NCBI GenBank assembly: GCA_049487715.1
Contig: CP150569.1
Span: 62,001 to 126,000, forward strand
From: Pycnococcus provasolii
Taxonomy: Eukaryota > Chlorophyta > Pseudoscourfieldiophyceae > Pseudoscourfieldiales
Length of the DNA: 64,000 nucleotides
Reading direction: 5' to 3'
The notes below the pieces were generated by a model. It was given only the letters and a program-made list of their open reading frames with translations, searched no databases and was not told the DNA's origin. Of the stretch, positions 10,270 to 19,960 are shown one piece after another (position 1 is the first letter of the stretch; each line of letters starts with the position of its first letter). Position numbers and translations under genes: made by a program.

Positions 10270-12366
10270 TCAAAACAACCACGCCGCATTTGCACGAAGC
10301 GGCTGGCGTGCAGGGCGCTGCTGTGCACGCTTTGCCTCCTTCGCTTCCCGCTCTGGCGGAGGATCTGCACCCGACTTTGACGTGACGGCAAAGTCCACCG
10401 CAAAACCGCGCTCGTCTGTTCGGTTGCCGCCGTCCCCAACCTCCTGGTCATGCTGCGACAGCTCCACGCGTCCGTCAACCGCCAGCTGCAGAACTGCGGC
10501 AAACAGACGGCAAACTTCCTTCGCCGCCGCACCGCGCGCGAGTTCTGCGAAGGGCAGCTCACCTCCTCCTGGTGCGGGGCGTTTCTCACCCACCTCCTCC
10601 TCCCCTCCGGCTCCTTCAAGTCGCTGCAGGACGACGCTTTCTGTGGCGGCGACGTCGAACGTCTCGTCCTCAGCCTCTAGCGTCGCCTCCATAGTCTTGC
10701 GCCAGTCAGCCACCCGTGCCGCGATCTGCGATTGCCGCTCCTCCTCCGCAGCCGCGGCCACGAGGGCTGTGACGTGCTGACGAACGAGGTCGGCGTAGCA
10801 CGGCTCGCCGTCTGCCGTGTGCGCAGGAGCTGCGCCGTCGTCTATTGCGTCAAAGTTGTCGAAATCGTCGTCACCATATCCGCCGCCGAAGCCACCATCG
10901 TCGTCGTCGTCGTCGTCGTCGAAGCCGCCTCCGCCGAGTGGCACATAAGCGTCGTCGTCGTCGTCGAAGCCAGGTGCTGATGCGGCGCCACCATCCTGCT
11001 GGGCCGCGTTCACCGACACCACATCAGGGCCTGCCGATGCCGCGTGCCTATGCCGCCTTGTTGATCTGCGCGCGACGGTCGCAAGATGGCGACGCACGTG
11101 CCAGACGCACAGAGCCTTGTATACGCAAATAGCTGCCGCCTTCTCCTCCTGCTCCTGCTCAACCTGGTCGGCATTCTCTCCGGCGGGTAGTGCTTCCGCA
11201 TCAACGAGAGCCTCGTACGTCGCTCGCAACTTTGGCCTTGCCCCTCGACGGAATGGGCAGAGTCGAAGCTTGTTGCTCTCAGCGTGAGGATCTGCTCGTT
11301 CGAACGGATCCACTTCCTCCTCCTCCTCCTCCTCCTCTGCACGCTGTTCGTCACCGCCGTTCGTGGGTGGTGCCACAGCACCATGCACTTCATCTTCGTC
11401 CGCCATGGGCATGGGTGCCGCATCGTCGACGAAGTCGTCGTCGTCGTCGTCGTCGAATCCTCCCCCGAAAGGAATGCCGCCATCGTCTTCGTCCTGCATC
11501 GCATCCATCTGGAGGTTGTCGCCGTACCTCGAAGCTTCGTTCACATCCAAGAGCAGTGCGCCCGACGCGTGCAGCGCGCACGAAGCCACCTTGAAGCTCT
11601 GGTTGTCACTGGCGAGTTCGTTGCCGACACCCTCGCGTAGCGCGTCGACGAGCGGCGCGCGATTCATTTGCTGCAGCAGTTTTGAACCTTTCTCTTCGCC
11701 GCCTTCTTCTGCGAGATTTTCGTCGCCGCCGCCGTCGTCGTCTTCTTCCATGTCAATGTTCGTCGCCTCCTTGATGACGTCGTCGAGGTTCAAGAAGACG
11801 TCCTCGTCGTCGTCAAAGTCGAGGAGGTCGTCTTCGTCGTCTTCGTCGCCGTCCCCGCCCCCTTTATTCCTGCGCCTCGCCGCCGCCAGCGCCTCGCGCT
11901 GCGTGTCTGTGATGTGCGACAGCGTCGCGTACACGAGTCCGTGCAGGTACTCGACTTTCTTGGAGTACACGCACGCGGAGCCTTGTATGACCATGGCTGC
12001 CTGCGCGAAGTTCATGACTTTCTTGTTTTCCGCTTCTGTGGCTTCTTCTTCGTTGTTTTTTGCGTCAAGCGCCATGACGGGGTTGTCGTTTTCGTCGACG
12101 ACAAACTCGAAGTTCATAGCCGCCACCTGGTCGAGGTAGTCTTCGAGGTCGTGCGCGATATCGATGTTCCAGTTCTCCGCGAGGTCCTTGATGGGCGCCA
12201 TGAACGCGAGCCACGATGACGAGGATGATGACGCAGAGGTTTGTCCAGACGCGGATGCCAGTGCCTTGTCTTTTTTAACGGCCGCCATGTCCCGAGACAG
12301 CGAGCGTCGAATAGCTTTCACGACAGGCGTAGGCCCACAAGAATCCACAAGAGGAGGATGACCCAT
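10270..12366 (-). CDS. NCAPH2: Condensin II complex subunit H2 (kleisin-beta, CAP-H2)
   Basis: 698 aa from the ATG at 12366; an alternative in-frame Met (MAAVKKDK) lies 26 residues in. Residues ~50-135 match the CAP-H2 N-terminal domain: IKDLAENWNIDIA, then LEDYLDQV, then NFAQAAMVIQGSACVYSKKVEYLHGLVY, nearly diagnostic of the family. Residues ~520-650 match the C-terminal winged-helix part (YADLVRQHVTALV, RVADWRKTMEATLE, FDVAATESVVLQRL). The middle is a long Asp/Glu-rich linker encoded by GTC repeats. CAP-H2 is the kleisin that bridges SMC2/SMC4 and binds CAP-D3 and CAP-G2; condensin II works in nuclear chromosome organisation and early mitotic condensation. Single exon. Divergent from SEC62. 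Identity is strong. Confidence 0.92.
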   Translation of the reverse strand: MGHPPLVDSCGPTPVVKAIRRSLSRDMAAVKKDKALASASGQTSASSSSSSWLAFMAPIKDLAENWNIDIAHDLEDYLDQVAAMNFEFVVDENDNPVMALDAKNNEEEATEAENKKVMNFAQAAMVIQGSACVYSKKVEYLHGLVYATLSHITDTQREALAAARRRNKGGGDGDEDDEDDLLDFDDDEDVFLNLDDVIKEATNIDMEEDDDGGGDENLAEEGGEEKGSKLLQQMNRAPLVDALREGVGNELASDNQSFKVASCALHASGALLLDVNEASRYGDNLQMDAMQDEDDGGIPFGGGFDDDDDDDFVDDAAPMPMADEDEVHGAVAPPTNGGDEQRAEEEEEEEEVDPFERADPHAESNKLRLCPFRRGARPKLRATYEALVDAEALPAGENADQVEQEQEEKAAAICVYKALCVWHVRRHLATVARRSTRRHRHAASAGPDVVSVNAAQQDGGAASAPGFDDDDDAYVPLGGGGFDDDDDDDDGGFGGGYGDDDFDNFDAIDDGAAPAHTADGEPCYADLVRQHVTALVAAAAEEERQSQIAARVADWRKTMEATLEAEDETFDVAATESVVLQRLEGAGGEEEVGEKRPAPGGGELPFAELARGAAAKEVCRLFAAVLQLAVDGRVELSQHDQEVGDGGNRTDERGFAVDFAVTSKSGADPPPEREAKEAKRAQQRPARQPLRANAAWLF

Positions 12367-13137
12367 TATCAGGGATAATGACGATGGAAGTCACAGGAAG
12401 AGGCAAATGAAGCACGGCCAATGAACCGAATTGAGCGAAGAGTTGAGAATTCTGCCAATGACAAGAAGAACAATAAAGCGACACTCACTTGAAGCCAAAC
12501 AAGGAAAAGCAAGCGGCACTGCCAATAATGCCGCAGAATGAGAATGACACTAAAAGCCGTGCAAAAACTAAAAGTGTGTGTGTGTGTGCCCAGGCCAAGA
12601 AACACACAAAGCAGGCTGGTCGGGTCCGGGTCGCAGAGGGGTCCGGGCAGAGGGCGGGGGGAAATTTGAATTCCCAGGGCCCAGGGCAGCCGGAACTCGG
12701 ACAGAAGAGAGGGAGAGCAGCAGGCCAAGAGCGGATCCCCCCCCCCCCGGCACGGGCACTCCGTGAGAAACTGCCAGCCAGTTCTGGGGTGAGGTTTCGG
12801 GGTTTTATCTTATCGTAGGTTTCTGGCACAAGGTTAGGGGTTAGGTTTCTGGCACAAGTTAGGGGTTAACCACAGGTGTTCGGGTTTCTTGTTCCTTCCT
12901 TTCCCGTTGTGCAGGGCGTTGTGCGTTGCGTTGTCCCTCGGGCATCGGGGAAAGGAAGTTGCTGGAAGCCTGGAAGGCTGGAAGGCGAAAGGGGAAGGGA
13001 AAGGGAGCCCTCCCTCCTCTCCTCCCTCTGGAGCCTTCCTCCCCCCCCCCCAAACTCCAGTCGCCCCCTCCCTCGCCTTCTCGCCCAGCCCAGCCGCCTC
13101 TGGGATAGCATTCCGCCGATCGCATCTGGTTGGATCC
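12367..13137. other. Divergent promoter region CAP-H2 / SEC62 with duplicated TTAGGGG-containing block
   Basis: The region holds a (TG)n run near 12573-12590, a poly-C tract near 12738, and a head-to-tail duplication (12816-12840 and 12842-12865) whose unit begins TAGGTTTCTGGCACAAG and ends GTTAGGGG, a degenerate telomere-type motif. A near-match of the CTATCGTAG motif (TTATCGTAG) precedes it at about 12810. Pyrimidine-rich DNA from 13000 to 13110 leads to the SEC62 ATG and is probably its 5' leader. Frames 12889-13137 are open but upstream of the conserved protein. Confidence 0.5.
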
Positions 13138-14262
13138 ATGTCGTCCTCTGAGGAGACGACTTCCTCTAATAGTGAACCTCCTCCGAAGAGCTTCTGCACG
13201 GCGATACGCACGTCGACGGATGAAAACTCAGGGATCGACTGCAGGGATGCCATCCTGCAGAACGAACGCATCTCCATGTTCAGGGGAAAGGACCTTGTGC
13301 GTTTCCTACGAAATAACCCAGCCGTACCAGCAGCTCACGGAATGCCGTCCATCTTAGGAGGAGACTCAGCCAGTGGCGACAATAACGCTGCGTACTCCAA
13401 CGAGAAAATCATGGCGATGTGCCAACGCCTAGTCAACAGCAGGTACTTCTACCAAGTCGAACGCATGTACAAGAAACCAAGACCAGGGCGGAAAAAGCTA
13501 GTCAAGTTCCCGCGCAAAGTCGTCGTCGCGGACAACCCGCGAGAGTTCAGGTACGACGGATTCTACGTCTGGAACTACGACCTGCCCACAAACCAGCTGC
13601 GACTCTACCTCCTCTCGGGACTCGTCGTCGTGGCAACAATCATGATGTGCCTTTTCCCCGTCGCGCCGTACCGAGTCAAACTTACCGTGCTGTACCTTTC
13701 GCTCTCGATGCTCATACTCCTACTTGGAACGCTCATCATACGAGGACTCGTCTTCGCATTCTTCTGGATGACGGTCGGATGGCACCTCTGGATCTTCCCC
13801 AACCTGCTCGACGAAACGATACCGTTCTTGGACACATTCAAGCCGCTCATCGCGTTCGACATGGGCATCGACGGAAAGAGTCCGCCGGGGAAACCGAGCA
13901 TACCCACGCGCGGAGTGGCCTGGGCGTTCTCCGGTGCGGTGATTTTCCTCCTCTCCACCAACGGACCGTCGGCGGGACAGGTGCGCGACGCCACCAAGCA
14001 GATGAACAAGGACCTTCTCGATTACCTCAAACTTCACGACCCAAAACTTGCCATCACCAACGCCACGAACGGAACCAACGCAACGGATGGTGCGGTCAAC
14101 GCGACACTAGATGGCGCCGTGAATGCGACGAACGCGACGAACACGACGAATGTCACGCTGCCAAGTCTTGACGAGGTGCTGGCGATGACGGAGGATGCAG
14201 ACGAGGAGGAAGCTGATGATGACGATGCATCGTCGTCTGCGTCGTCGAAAGAAGACCTGTGA
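13138..14262 (+). CDS. SEC62: Translocation protein SEC62
   Basis: I start at the ATG at 13138 (374 aa); the frame is open upstream to 12889 but that part is Pro/Leu-rich leader-like sequence. Residues ~45-130 form the cytosolic Sec62 N-domain (FRGKDLVRFLRNN, then RLVNSRYFYQVERMYKKP, then KFPRKV, then FYVWNYD). Two close transmembrane segments follow at about residues 160-210, with the family signatures CLFPVAPYRVKL and LWIFPNLLDE...FLDTFKPL just after. The C-terminus is Asn/Thr- then Asp/Glu-rich. In yeast and animals Sec62 works with Sec61 and Sec63 in post-translational translocation into the ER, and as an ER-phagy receptor. I see no clear LIR here. Convergent with ATP23, 82 bp apart. Confidence 0.92.
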   Translation: MSSSEETTSSNSEPPPKSFCTAIRTSTDENSGIDCRDAILQNERISMFRGKDLVRFLRNNPAVPAAHGMPSILGGDSASGDNNAAYSNEKIMAMCQRLVNSRYFYQVERMYKKPRPGRKKLVKFPRKVVVADNPREFRYDGFYVWNYDLPTNQLRLYLLSGLVVVATIMMCLFPVAPYRVKLTVLYLSLSMLILLLGTLIIRGLVFAFFWMTVGWHLWIFPNLLDETIPFLDTFKPLIAFDMGIDGKSPPGKPSIPTRGVAWAFSGAVIFLLSTNGPSAGQVRDATKQMNKDLLDYLKLHDPKLAITNATNGTNATDGAVNATLDGAVNATNATNTTNVTLPSLDEVLAMTEDADEEEADDDDASSSASSKEDL

Positions 14263-14344
14263 AGCGCTTCGAAAGCAAAAACAAAATACTTCGGTTGTAG
14301 TCATTGGCTTTTACACTCTCGAATAATTACGTCATCTTCTGCAT

Positions 14345-15208
14345 TCACGGTAGCCTGTCGAATGGGTCGGTGTCTGCAATACACTTCTCAAACACGGCAT
14401 CCACCGCACGGCGCGCACCCACCGTGCTTCCACAATTTGGGTTGAGCTCGCAGCTCAGCACAGCGCGGCGTCTCACGCAGCTGCGAAACTGTGCCGATAG
14501 ACCCATCCGACCGCGCAACAACTCCTGCTTCCACGAGCAGTCTCCGCTCAGCGCCGCGGCACGCACTTCGCTGCACGCGTGGTGTTTGCAGTCCGTCCAG
14601 TCCAAATTTTTTGCTCTGCAGTGGTCGTACGCGTGTATGAGCTCGTGTGCGAGCGCGTGCTCCACCTCCTCCTTGCTCGTGAGGTGGTTGTGGCACACGA
14701 CCACGCCCTCCGTTGGCACAAACCCACCCGCGACGCTCTGGTCGCAGTGGCGCACGTGAAAGAACGGCGCGCGCTCGGGGTGCGGTTCGACGCTGCATCC
14801 CGCCTCTGCGAGCTTTTCACGCAGGAATCGCACGACTGGACCTGTACGTGAAAAGAAGGACATGTGTCAGCACAAGGAAAAAAAACACAAAACACAAAAC
14901 AAATCAGGCACCACAGACAACACAGCAGTTGCATGATCAAAACATGGTTTATGCATAATCAAACGAAAACAACCCAGTGATGACGCAAATCACACACCCT
15001 GTGACCACCACCACTCCAGACGATGAAAAATCACTCCAAGCATCAAAACATGAAAAGACTACTGGAGGTACTTACTCGCCATTGATTTCTCGACCCACTG
15101 TTCGCATCGGCGGAAAGACGCAGGTACAGGTCCTGAAGCTGAAGCGGAAGCATCGGCACCTGAGGCGGAAGCGGAAGCGGAAGCTGAGGCGGACGACGAC
15201 GCGGACAT
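14345..15208 (-). CDS. ATP23: Mitochondrial inner membrane protease ATP23 (M76), two exons
   Basis: Exon 1 is 15208-15076, exon 2 is 14841-14345. The 234-bp intron has GT (GTAAGT) at 15075 and AG at 14842, and the phase-1 join makes a Ser that restores the family block ...SPVVRFLREKLAEAGC. The product is 209 aa. The metalloprotease motif HELIH is at about residues 110-114. Family Cys/His blocks follow (DHCRAKNLDWTDC, HHACSEVRAAALSGDC, CVRRRAVLS, DTDPFDRLP). In yeast ATP23 processes Atp6 and assists ATP synthase assembly in the intermembrane space. An upstream in-frame Met at 15304 would add a hydrophobic leader that abuts the telomere-type array; I prefer 15208. Divergent from the exonuclease gene. 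Identity and splicing are strong. Confidence 0.93.
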
Positions 15209-15305
15209 AGGTCGGACCAAACAAACACGACAAGGCACCCGGTAGGATGATCCAAAGAAGAATAAAACGACGACGAGAGAGAAGAGGGGGGCGAGAGCAA
15301 ACATG

Positions 15306-15347
15306 CTAACCCTAACCCTAACCCTAACCCTAACCTAAAACCCTAAC
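15306..15347. repeat. Interstitial telomere-type (CCCTAA)n array in a divergent promoter
   Basis: About five perfect CCCTAA units at 15306-15336 are followed by a degenerate AAAACCCTAACA. The array sits in the 241-bp gap between ATP23 (-) and the exonuclease (+), about 100 bp from each start codon. Confidence 0.9.
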
Positions 15348-15449
15348 ACCACTCCCTTTCCCCTCCCTCTCCTCCTCCTCCCCCCTTTATTCTTCCGGCA
15401 TTTCGGTCTCTCATGGCCGCCATGCTGGCGTTCCGTCGTGGTCCCTCTC

Positions 15450-16562
15450 ATGGTGTCTCGTCTTCGTGGTGTTTACCCGTCACACTCACACCAGGGTCAG
15501 GGGTGGGTGAGTAGGTCGTCGTCCCTATTCACGCACCACTCAGCCTCTAGGGTTGGCTCTTCGCACCTCTCGCCATTGCAATGTCTCTCGTTCGGGTCGT
15601 CTCTCCTCGTCGTCGACGGAACGAATATCCTGTGCAGGTGTCGCGGGGACGTCGACGTGCTCGCGCGACACCTCGCCACGCTGAAGGAGGAGTTGGACGA
15701 CCCGCACGCGTCGAAGGCGGTGTGCGTGTTCGACCCACCACTCGTGGACTATGATGCACCTGTACGCACACAAATCGACGCAAGCTACAAGGCGCACAGA
15801 GACAGGTCGCAGAAGCTCCTTGGCGACGACGGCGGGTCGTTTCTCACAGAAGGCGACCACGTCGCCATACCAGGGAAGCTCGGACCGCGCGTTTCGCCGA
15901 AAAGAAGACGACCTTCGACGATTAAGAGACGACGCATGCAGAAGCGCCTCGACGCCGTCAGCGACGTCGGCTTTCGACCTGTCGTCGCAAAAAGGGGATA
16001 CGAGGCGGACGACGCCGTCGCGTCCATAGTCGCCATGGGTGCAGACGCGGACATCCACAACATCGCCGTGGCTAGCGCGGACGCGGACATGGCGTCGCTG
16101 CTCAGCGCCAACGTCGTATGGCTGCGATTGAAGTTTGGCGCGGGCACGAGCATGAAGTCGTCCTGCGTGACGTACGACGACTGGTTGCGCGAGCACGGTT
16201 TCTCTCCGTCGCTCTACGCCGACTGGGTCGCGTTGGGGGGCAAACGAGGGTCCGCGGCAAGACGAGGAGGTGCAGGTGACATTCGCGGCGCCGACGGTGT
16301 CACGCCCAAAGTAGCGGCTGAGCTCGTCGCGCGCTTCGGGGGTGTGGAGGCATGCCTCTTGGCGGCGGAGCAGCATGTCGCCGACACGAGTCAGCAAGAA
16401 AACGTCACGCCGCCAAAGTGGATGCGCGCGCTTGCAGCCGTGCACGCCAACCGTGATCAAGTGCGCACCGCATTTCAGTTGGCGATGCTTCGCTCAGACG
16501 CCATGGAATCTATCGCCACGGAGGAGGCGAACATGCTTAGAGCATGGCTCTGTGAAATGTAA
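15450..16562 (+). CDS. Organellar 5'-3' exonuclease (PolA 53EXO-like, FEN/PIN fold)
   Basis: The frame is open from 15438, and the first ATG is at 15450 (370 aa). After a ~50-residue Ser/Arg/His-rich leader that looks like an organellar transit peptide, the catalytic core begins (LLVVDGTNILCR). Other family blocks are visible: DDPHASKAVCVFD, SYKAHRDRS, KRGYEADDAVASI, ASADADMASLL, and a helix-hairpin-helix region (RGADGVTPKVAAELVARFGGVE). The Asp residues of DGTN, EADD and SADAD are the metal ligands expected of 5' nucleases. Plant homologues act in organelle DNA maintenance and replication-primer removal. A GTGAGT near 15507 could be a donor, so the N-terminus is uncertain. TGTAA follows at 16576. 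Convergent with the F-box membrane protein, 78 bp apart. Confidence 0.82.
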   Translation: MVSRLRGVYPSHSHQGQGWVSRSSSLFTHHSASRVGSSHLSPLQCLSFGSSLLVVDGTNILCRCRGDVDVLARHLATLKEELDDPHASKAVCVFDPPLVDYDAPVRTQIDASYKAHRDRSQKLLGDDGGSFLTEGDHVAIPGKLGPRVSPKRRRPSTIKRRRMQKRLDAVSDVGFRPVVAKRGYEADDAVASIVAMGADADIHNIAVASADADMASLLSANVVWLRLKFGAGTSMKSSCVTYDDWLREHGFSPSLYADWVALGGKRGSAARRGGAGDIRGADGVTPKVAAELVARFGGVEACLLAAEQHVADTSQQENVTPPKWMRALAAVHANRDQVRTAFQLAMLRSDAMESIATEEANMLRAWLCEM

Positions 16563-16640
16563 GATATGTACTACATGTAAGATCTTGTGCCATTATCGGA
16601 TTATCAATAGATGTCATGTTTCACAAAAAAATACAAATCT

Positions 16641-18524
16641 TCAAGGACGAATGTTACAGCACAGCGCCGCGCGTTCCGGCCCAACGAGCATGTTCAGGAC
16701 ACGAAAAATGCGCCGTGCTCGTTCGAAGCGCTGCTTTCGCTCCACAGCCTCCGCAACCGCGCCGAGCTTCGGCTGGCACAATCCACCTCCACGTTCGCCA
16801 AACAGGCGACATGTCGCGGCGAGGTTCGCCACGTCCGCCTCCGTGAGCTCCGCCATCACGTCTTGCAGCACGTCGTGCGGCAGGTTGGTAAGCGTCCCCT
16901 TGCTCACCTTGGCACCACCGCCGTACCAGCCTACGCCCAGTCCTCGCGCGTCGAAGGCAAGCACGGAGGCGCACAACAGCTGCTGCGCCAAAAGACCGAG
17001 CGAGGCGGAGCATATCGGCGCAACGGTTGGCCAGAAGGCTATCCAGGCGATCGCCACGGCAAAAAACATCCAAGCGCTTCCGGCGAGCGCCGCGTGCTGC
17101 ACGCCGCCGCTGAGCGGCGCGAGCGCGCTCGCGCCTCTCAGCGCGCCCCCGGCAATGGCATGGCAGATGAACATGGACACGGCGAAGCCTCCCATGCTGA
17201 ATGGCCTCAGCGAGTCTGCGGAGACGCGAACCTCGTCGGCGGGGAGCAACCAGCTCAGGTCGCGGTGGCCATCCGCGTACACGCGAAGCACAAAAGCCGC
17301 CATCGCCACCGCGGTCGACGCGCGCATCGTGCGCCTGCCGCGAGGCGGAGGTGGAGGCTGCAGACTTGCAGGAGTCGTCGGAGTTGGCGTCGGCGTCGGC
17401 GGCGGCTGGAGCACGTCCACGGATGATGGCATCGGGGCGCGCCGCTTATCAAAAAGCCCAGTGGAGAGGACGATGATCGTGTTGGCGGAGACGAAGATGG
17501 GCGACACGGCCACACAGGCGCCGACGAAGGTGCAATCCAGCACGAGTGAGCTCGACGAGATGGGCGACCCATTGCTGAAGTTGAACACGACGACGAGCAT
17601 GAGCATCATACCAGCACCATACATGAACCATCCAAATCCCTGCGCCAGCACGAACGGCGCGCCTCCTTCGAAAGGCTGCCAGAAGCGGTACCCACGGTGA
17701 TATTGGCTGACGCATGCTCCAACGTGCGCGATGGGCGCGGCGAGGAAGATGGCAACGACGCCGATGCACGCGCTCACCGCCTGAGGCCGCGACGGCTCGA
17801 CTTGCGGGAGAAGCATCCTCGGTGTCGTGAATGTTGGCGAGATGCCTCCTCCGCACGAAGCGCACGTTATCATCATGACGAAGCCACCGATGAGCAGTGC
17901 TGCGCTCACGACCGTATCCCCACTTCTCAGCGGGAACCGCGCGGCGGCGGCCGAGGCTGGCTTCGCACGCGGCGCCTCGAAGAGCGGCAAGCTTGCGAAG
18001 AGGAGCGTCTGCCCGACGGCGCCGAGAAGCGCGAGCGGGAGGAGCACGTGCCGTCGCGAGCTGCTGCTTCGCATGAGCAGCGCGGATAGCAGCGGCTCGG
18101 AAGGCGCAAGAGGTGACGCGTGCGTTCTGGCGGTGGCTGTGAGCAGCAGAAGGACGAGGTGAATGTAGACGGCAAAGGAGAGCCATCCGAACCCCTGCAT
18201 GAGAACGAAAGCGGTGCCCCCTTCGAAAGGCTGCCACAGTCGGTACCCTGGTATGCGTCTGATGCCAACGCCGGCGTGCGTGAATACCGCGCACAGCGTG
18301 AACAGCCCCGCCGCGGCGACGTGCGCGCCTGCGAAGTGCGCTAAATGGTGGTTGTTGCTGCTGCTGTGTCTCCCTCTCTCTTTCAACAGCGCAGGTACGA
18401 CGTCGGAGTATGCGCACAAGGCGCTGGCGGATAGATTGATCCACATCACGATGAGCGCGAGCGGGCTCTTGAAGGTGTCGTGATGGCGACGACAAAACGC
18501 GTCATGATGGCGACCCGACGACAT
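16641..18524 (-). CDS. Polytopic membrane protein with duplicated GYR[LF]WQPFEGG module and C-terminal F-box
   Basis: 627 aa from the ATG at 18524. Two copies of a ~185-residue membrane module are visible. Each centres on the same block (GYRLWQPFEGG at ~93-103, GYRFWQPFEGG at ~278-288), each block followed by a Q-G-F-G-W helix and hydrophobic segments. A third, more diverged set of membrane helices spans ~400-520. The two blocks are also alike at DNA level (near 17670 and 18212). After the last helix, residues ~540-575 read LTNLPHDVLQDVMAELTEADVANLAATCRLF, a good F-box, followed by a basic helical tail. F-boxes bind SKP1 in SCF ubiquitin ligases, so the protein could anchor an SCF complex at a membrane. 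I do not recognise the membrane family. A CTATCGTAG motif lies 7 bp upstream of the ATG. Confidence 0.7.
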   Translation of the reverse strand: MSSGRHHDAFCRRHHDTFKSPLALIVMWINLSASALCAYSDVVPALLKERGRHSSSNNHHLAHFAGAHVAAAGLFTLCAVFTHAGVGIRRIPGYRLWQPFEGGTAFVLMQGFGWLSFAVYIHLVLLLLTATARTHASPLAPSEPLLSALLMRSSSSRRHVLLPLALLGAVGQTLLFASLPLFEAPRAKPASAAAARFPLRSGDTVVSAALLIGGFVMMITCASCGGGISPTFTTPRMLLPQVEPSRPQAVSACIGVVAIFLAAPIAHVGACVSQYHRGYRFWQPFEGGAPFVLAQGFGWFMYGAGMMLMLVVVFNFSNGSPISSSSLVLDCTFVGACVAVSPIFVSANTIIVLSTGLFDKRRAPMPSSVDVLQPPPTPTPTPTTPASLQPPPPPRGRRTMRASTAVAMAAFVLRVYADGHRDLSWLLPADEVRVSADSLRPFSMGGFAVSMFICHAIAGGALRGASALAPLSGGVQHAALAGSAWMFFAVAIAWIAFWPTVAPICSASLGLLAQQLLCASVLAFDARGLGVGWYGGGAKVSKGTLTNLPHDVLQDVMAELTEADVANLAATCRLFGERGGGLCQPKLGAVAEAVERKQRFERARRIFRVLNMLVGPERAALCCNIRP

Positions 18525-19028
18525 GCCAAACTATCGTAGGGAGAAGAATCTCTTGAAAAAAAAACCAAAACTACTGTAACACGAAACGGCACGCCTGCTT
18601 TGGGGAGGGGAGATTTCGGTCGCGTGTGGCCCATCTTCCCCCCATTTGATTCGAGGAAGGGAAGGGAATGGCGTGCAAGGGGGGATCCCCTCCCCGTGAT
18701 TCTTCTTACTACCCTACCGGCCTACCCTAGGGTAACGCGCGTCCAGGGAGGAGGGAGCGGGATTTGTTTTTCTTTTGGCCGGTTTGGGGTTTTCTTTATG
18801 GGTCTCTCGGGGTTTGGCCTGGCCTGGCCGCCAGGCCGGCCAGGCGTGTATACTTCAATGTTGTTTCACTACGATAGAAGCTTCTTCTTGCCGTACTCTG
18901 TAGGCGCGGCCAAACGTTGAGCGAGCGTCGCACACGCGTGAGCCACAATTCCTTGAACGAGCACATCGGTTCCACGCCGTGGCCTCCATAATTACGCCAC
19001 ATGCGCACCACCGTCACCACTCACTCAC
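18525..19028. other. Gap between F-box membrane gene and unresolved spliced gene
   Basis: This gap has two CTACGATAG/CTATCGTAG motifs (18531-18539, 18869-18877), GC-rich tracts with nested GGCCGGCC-like palindromes near 18825-18845, and a possible further exon of the minus-strand gene around 18796-18985 (frame open on the minus strand). I cannot place its acceptor with confidence. Confidence 0.35.
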
Positions 19029-19468
19029 CTCCGTCCCTCGCGCGTCGTCGGACGCCTCCGACGTGCTTCAGCACCTCAATGGCGAAATGAGCCGCGATCT
19101 CTTTGTCGTCGCCTTCGAAGTGCTTCTTGCCTAATTGCTCGTCGCTGATGAGGTGCTTGCTCGATACGTCGAGGTGCGTCGCTGGCACCTCCCCTCCCCC
19201 TATGTTCAATTACTATAGAAAGCCTTTGCGGGTGTACTCACTCACCAGCATTGCTCGCGGCGGAAGTCGCCGCGCGGAGCGCCGTCGGCGCAGCCGGTGG
19301 CGTCGGCAACGGCGGCGCATACGCGTCAGCCGTTCGCGTCACACGCGAAGCGCATGCGTGCGCCACCGTCGGGCGTCGGTCGCATGTGCAGTTGGTGGCG
19401 ACCGGGATCCCCAAATGACCCCCCACCAACCTTCTCCTCGAAGGGGTATGGACCAACAACGGATCCAT
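19029..19468 (-). CDS. Unrecognised spliced gene, at least two exons, partial
   Basis: Two minus-strand open segments join cleanly. One ends at 19246 before GTGAGTGAGT. The next starts at 19199 after an AG and ends at 19029 before another GTGAGTGAGT. Both junctions are phase 1, and the first join gives a continuous frame. The second exon encodes a charged, conserved-looking stretch (GEVPATHLDVSSKHL, then EIAAHFAIEVLKHVGG). The first in-frame ATG is at 19468; the part before the first donor is Ala/Pro/Thr-rich. A third exon below 19020 is likely but not placed. I recognise no family. The identical donors argue for real splicing, but the first exon overlaps antisense to the putative leader of the SAND-like gene, so only one of the two may be right there. 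Confidence 0.35.
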
Positions 19469-19960
19469 CGGCAGCAAGCGATGGTCGAGGGAGAGGGAGA
19501 CGGAGAGCTCCTCCTTCGACGAGGCGTTTTTGGCGGACCCCTCGGAAAAAGAACGAAGAAAGAAAAGCCTGCTTCGCCTCAATCATCCGCTCCATGGCCA
19601 ACCCCGCCGCTGCCTCTCCCCGTGATGCCGTCGCTCCTCCGGCGTTATTCCCGCTACCGTCGCAGCTCATGAACCCGCCCACGGGTCTCCATGCTCATCA
19701 CTTGGAGGAGGATGGCCCGACCTTGCACCCGATTAAGGGCGGGTTAGGGGCCGCCCTGGCAGCCAACCAACTTGCGTCTGTGGACGACGTGATGGACTCC
19801 AGGTTACCAGGACCACTATTAGGTGGGTGGTGTTCCAGGTTCAGCTCATGCAAGCCTGCCGCCGCCGCCGCCGCCGCCGCCACCACCACCACCCGCGCAA
19901 AACCAGACGAAACCTAATGGTTTAAGGCCGCCGCCGCCGCCGCCACCGCCGCCGCCGCCG

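Noticed and set aside
11363-12139. 258-codon plus-strand ORF antisense to CAP-H2
   Set aside because: Poly-Ser reading of the GTC repeats that encode the Asp run of CAP-H2; the sense protein is conserved.
15306-15347. Chromosome end (true telomere)
   Set aside because: Genes lie on both sides, arrays recur across the window, and orientation varies.
17449-18495. 348-codon minus-strand ORF in another frame of the F-box membrane gene
   Set aside because: Arg/His/Ala-rich, no hydrophobic segments; the 627-aa frame has clear membrane repeats.
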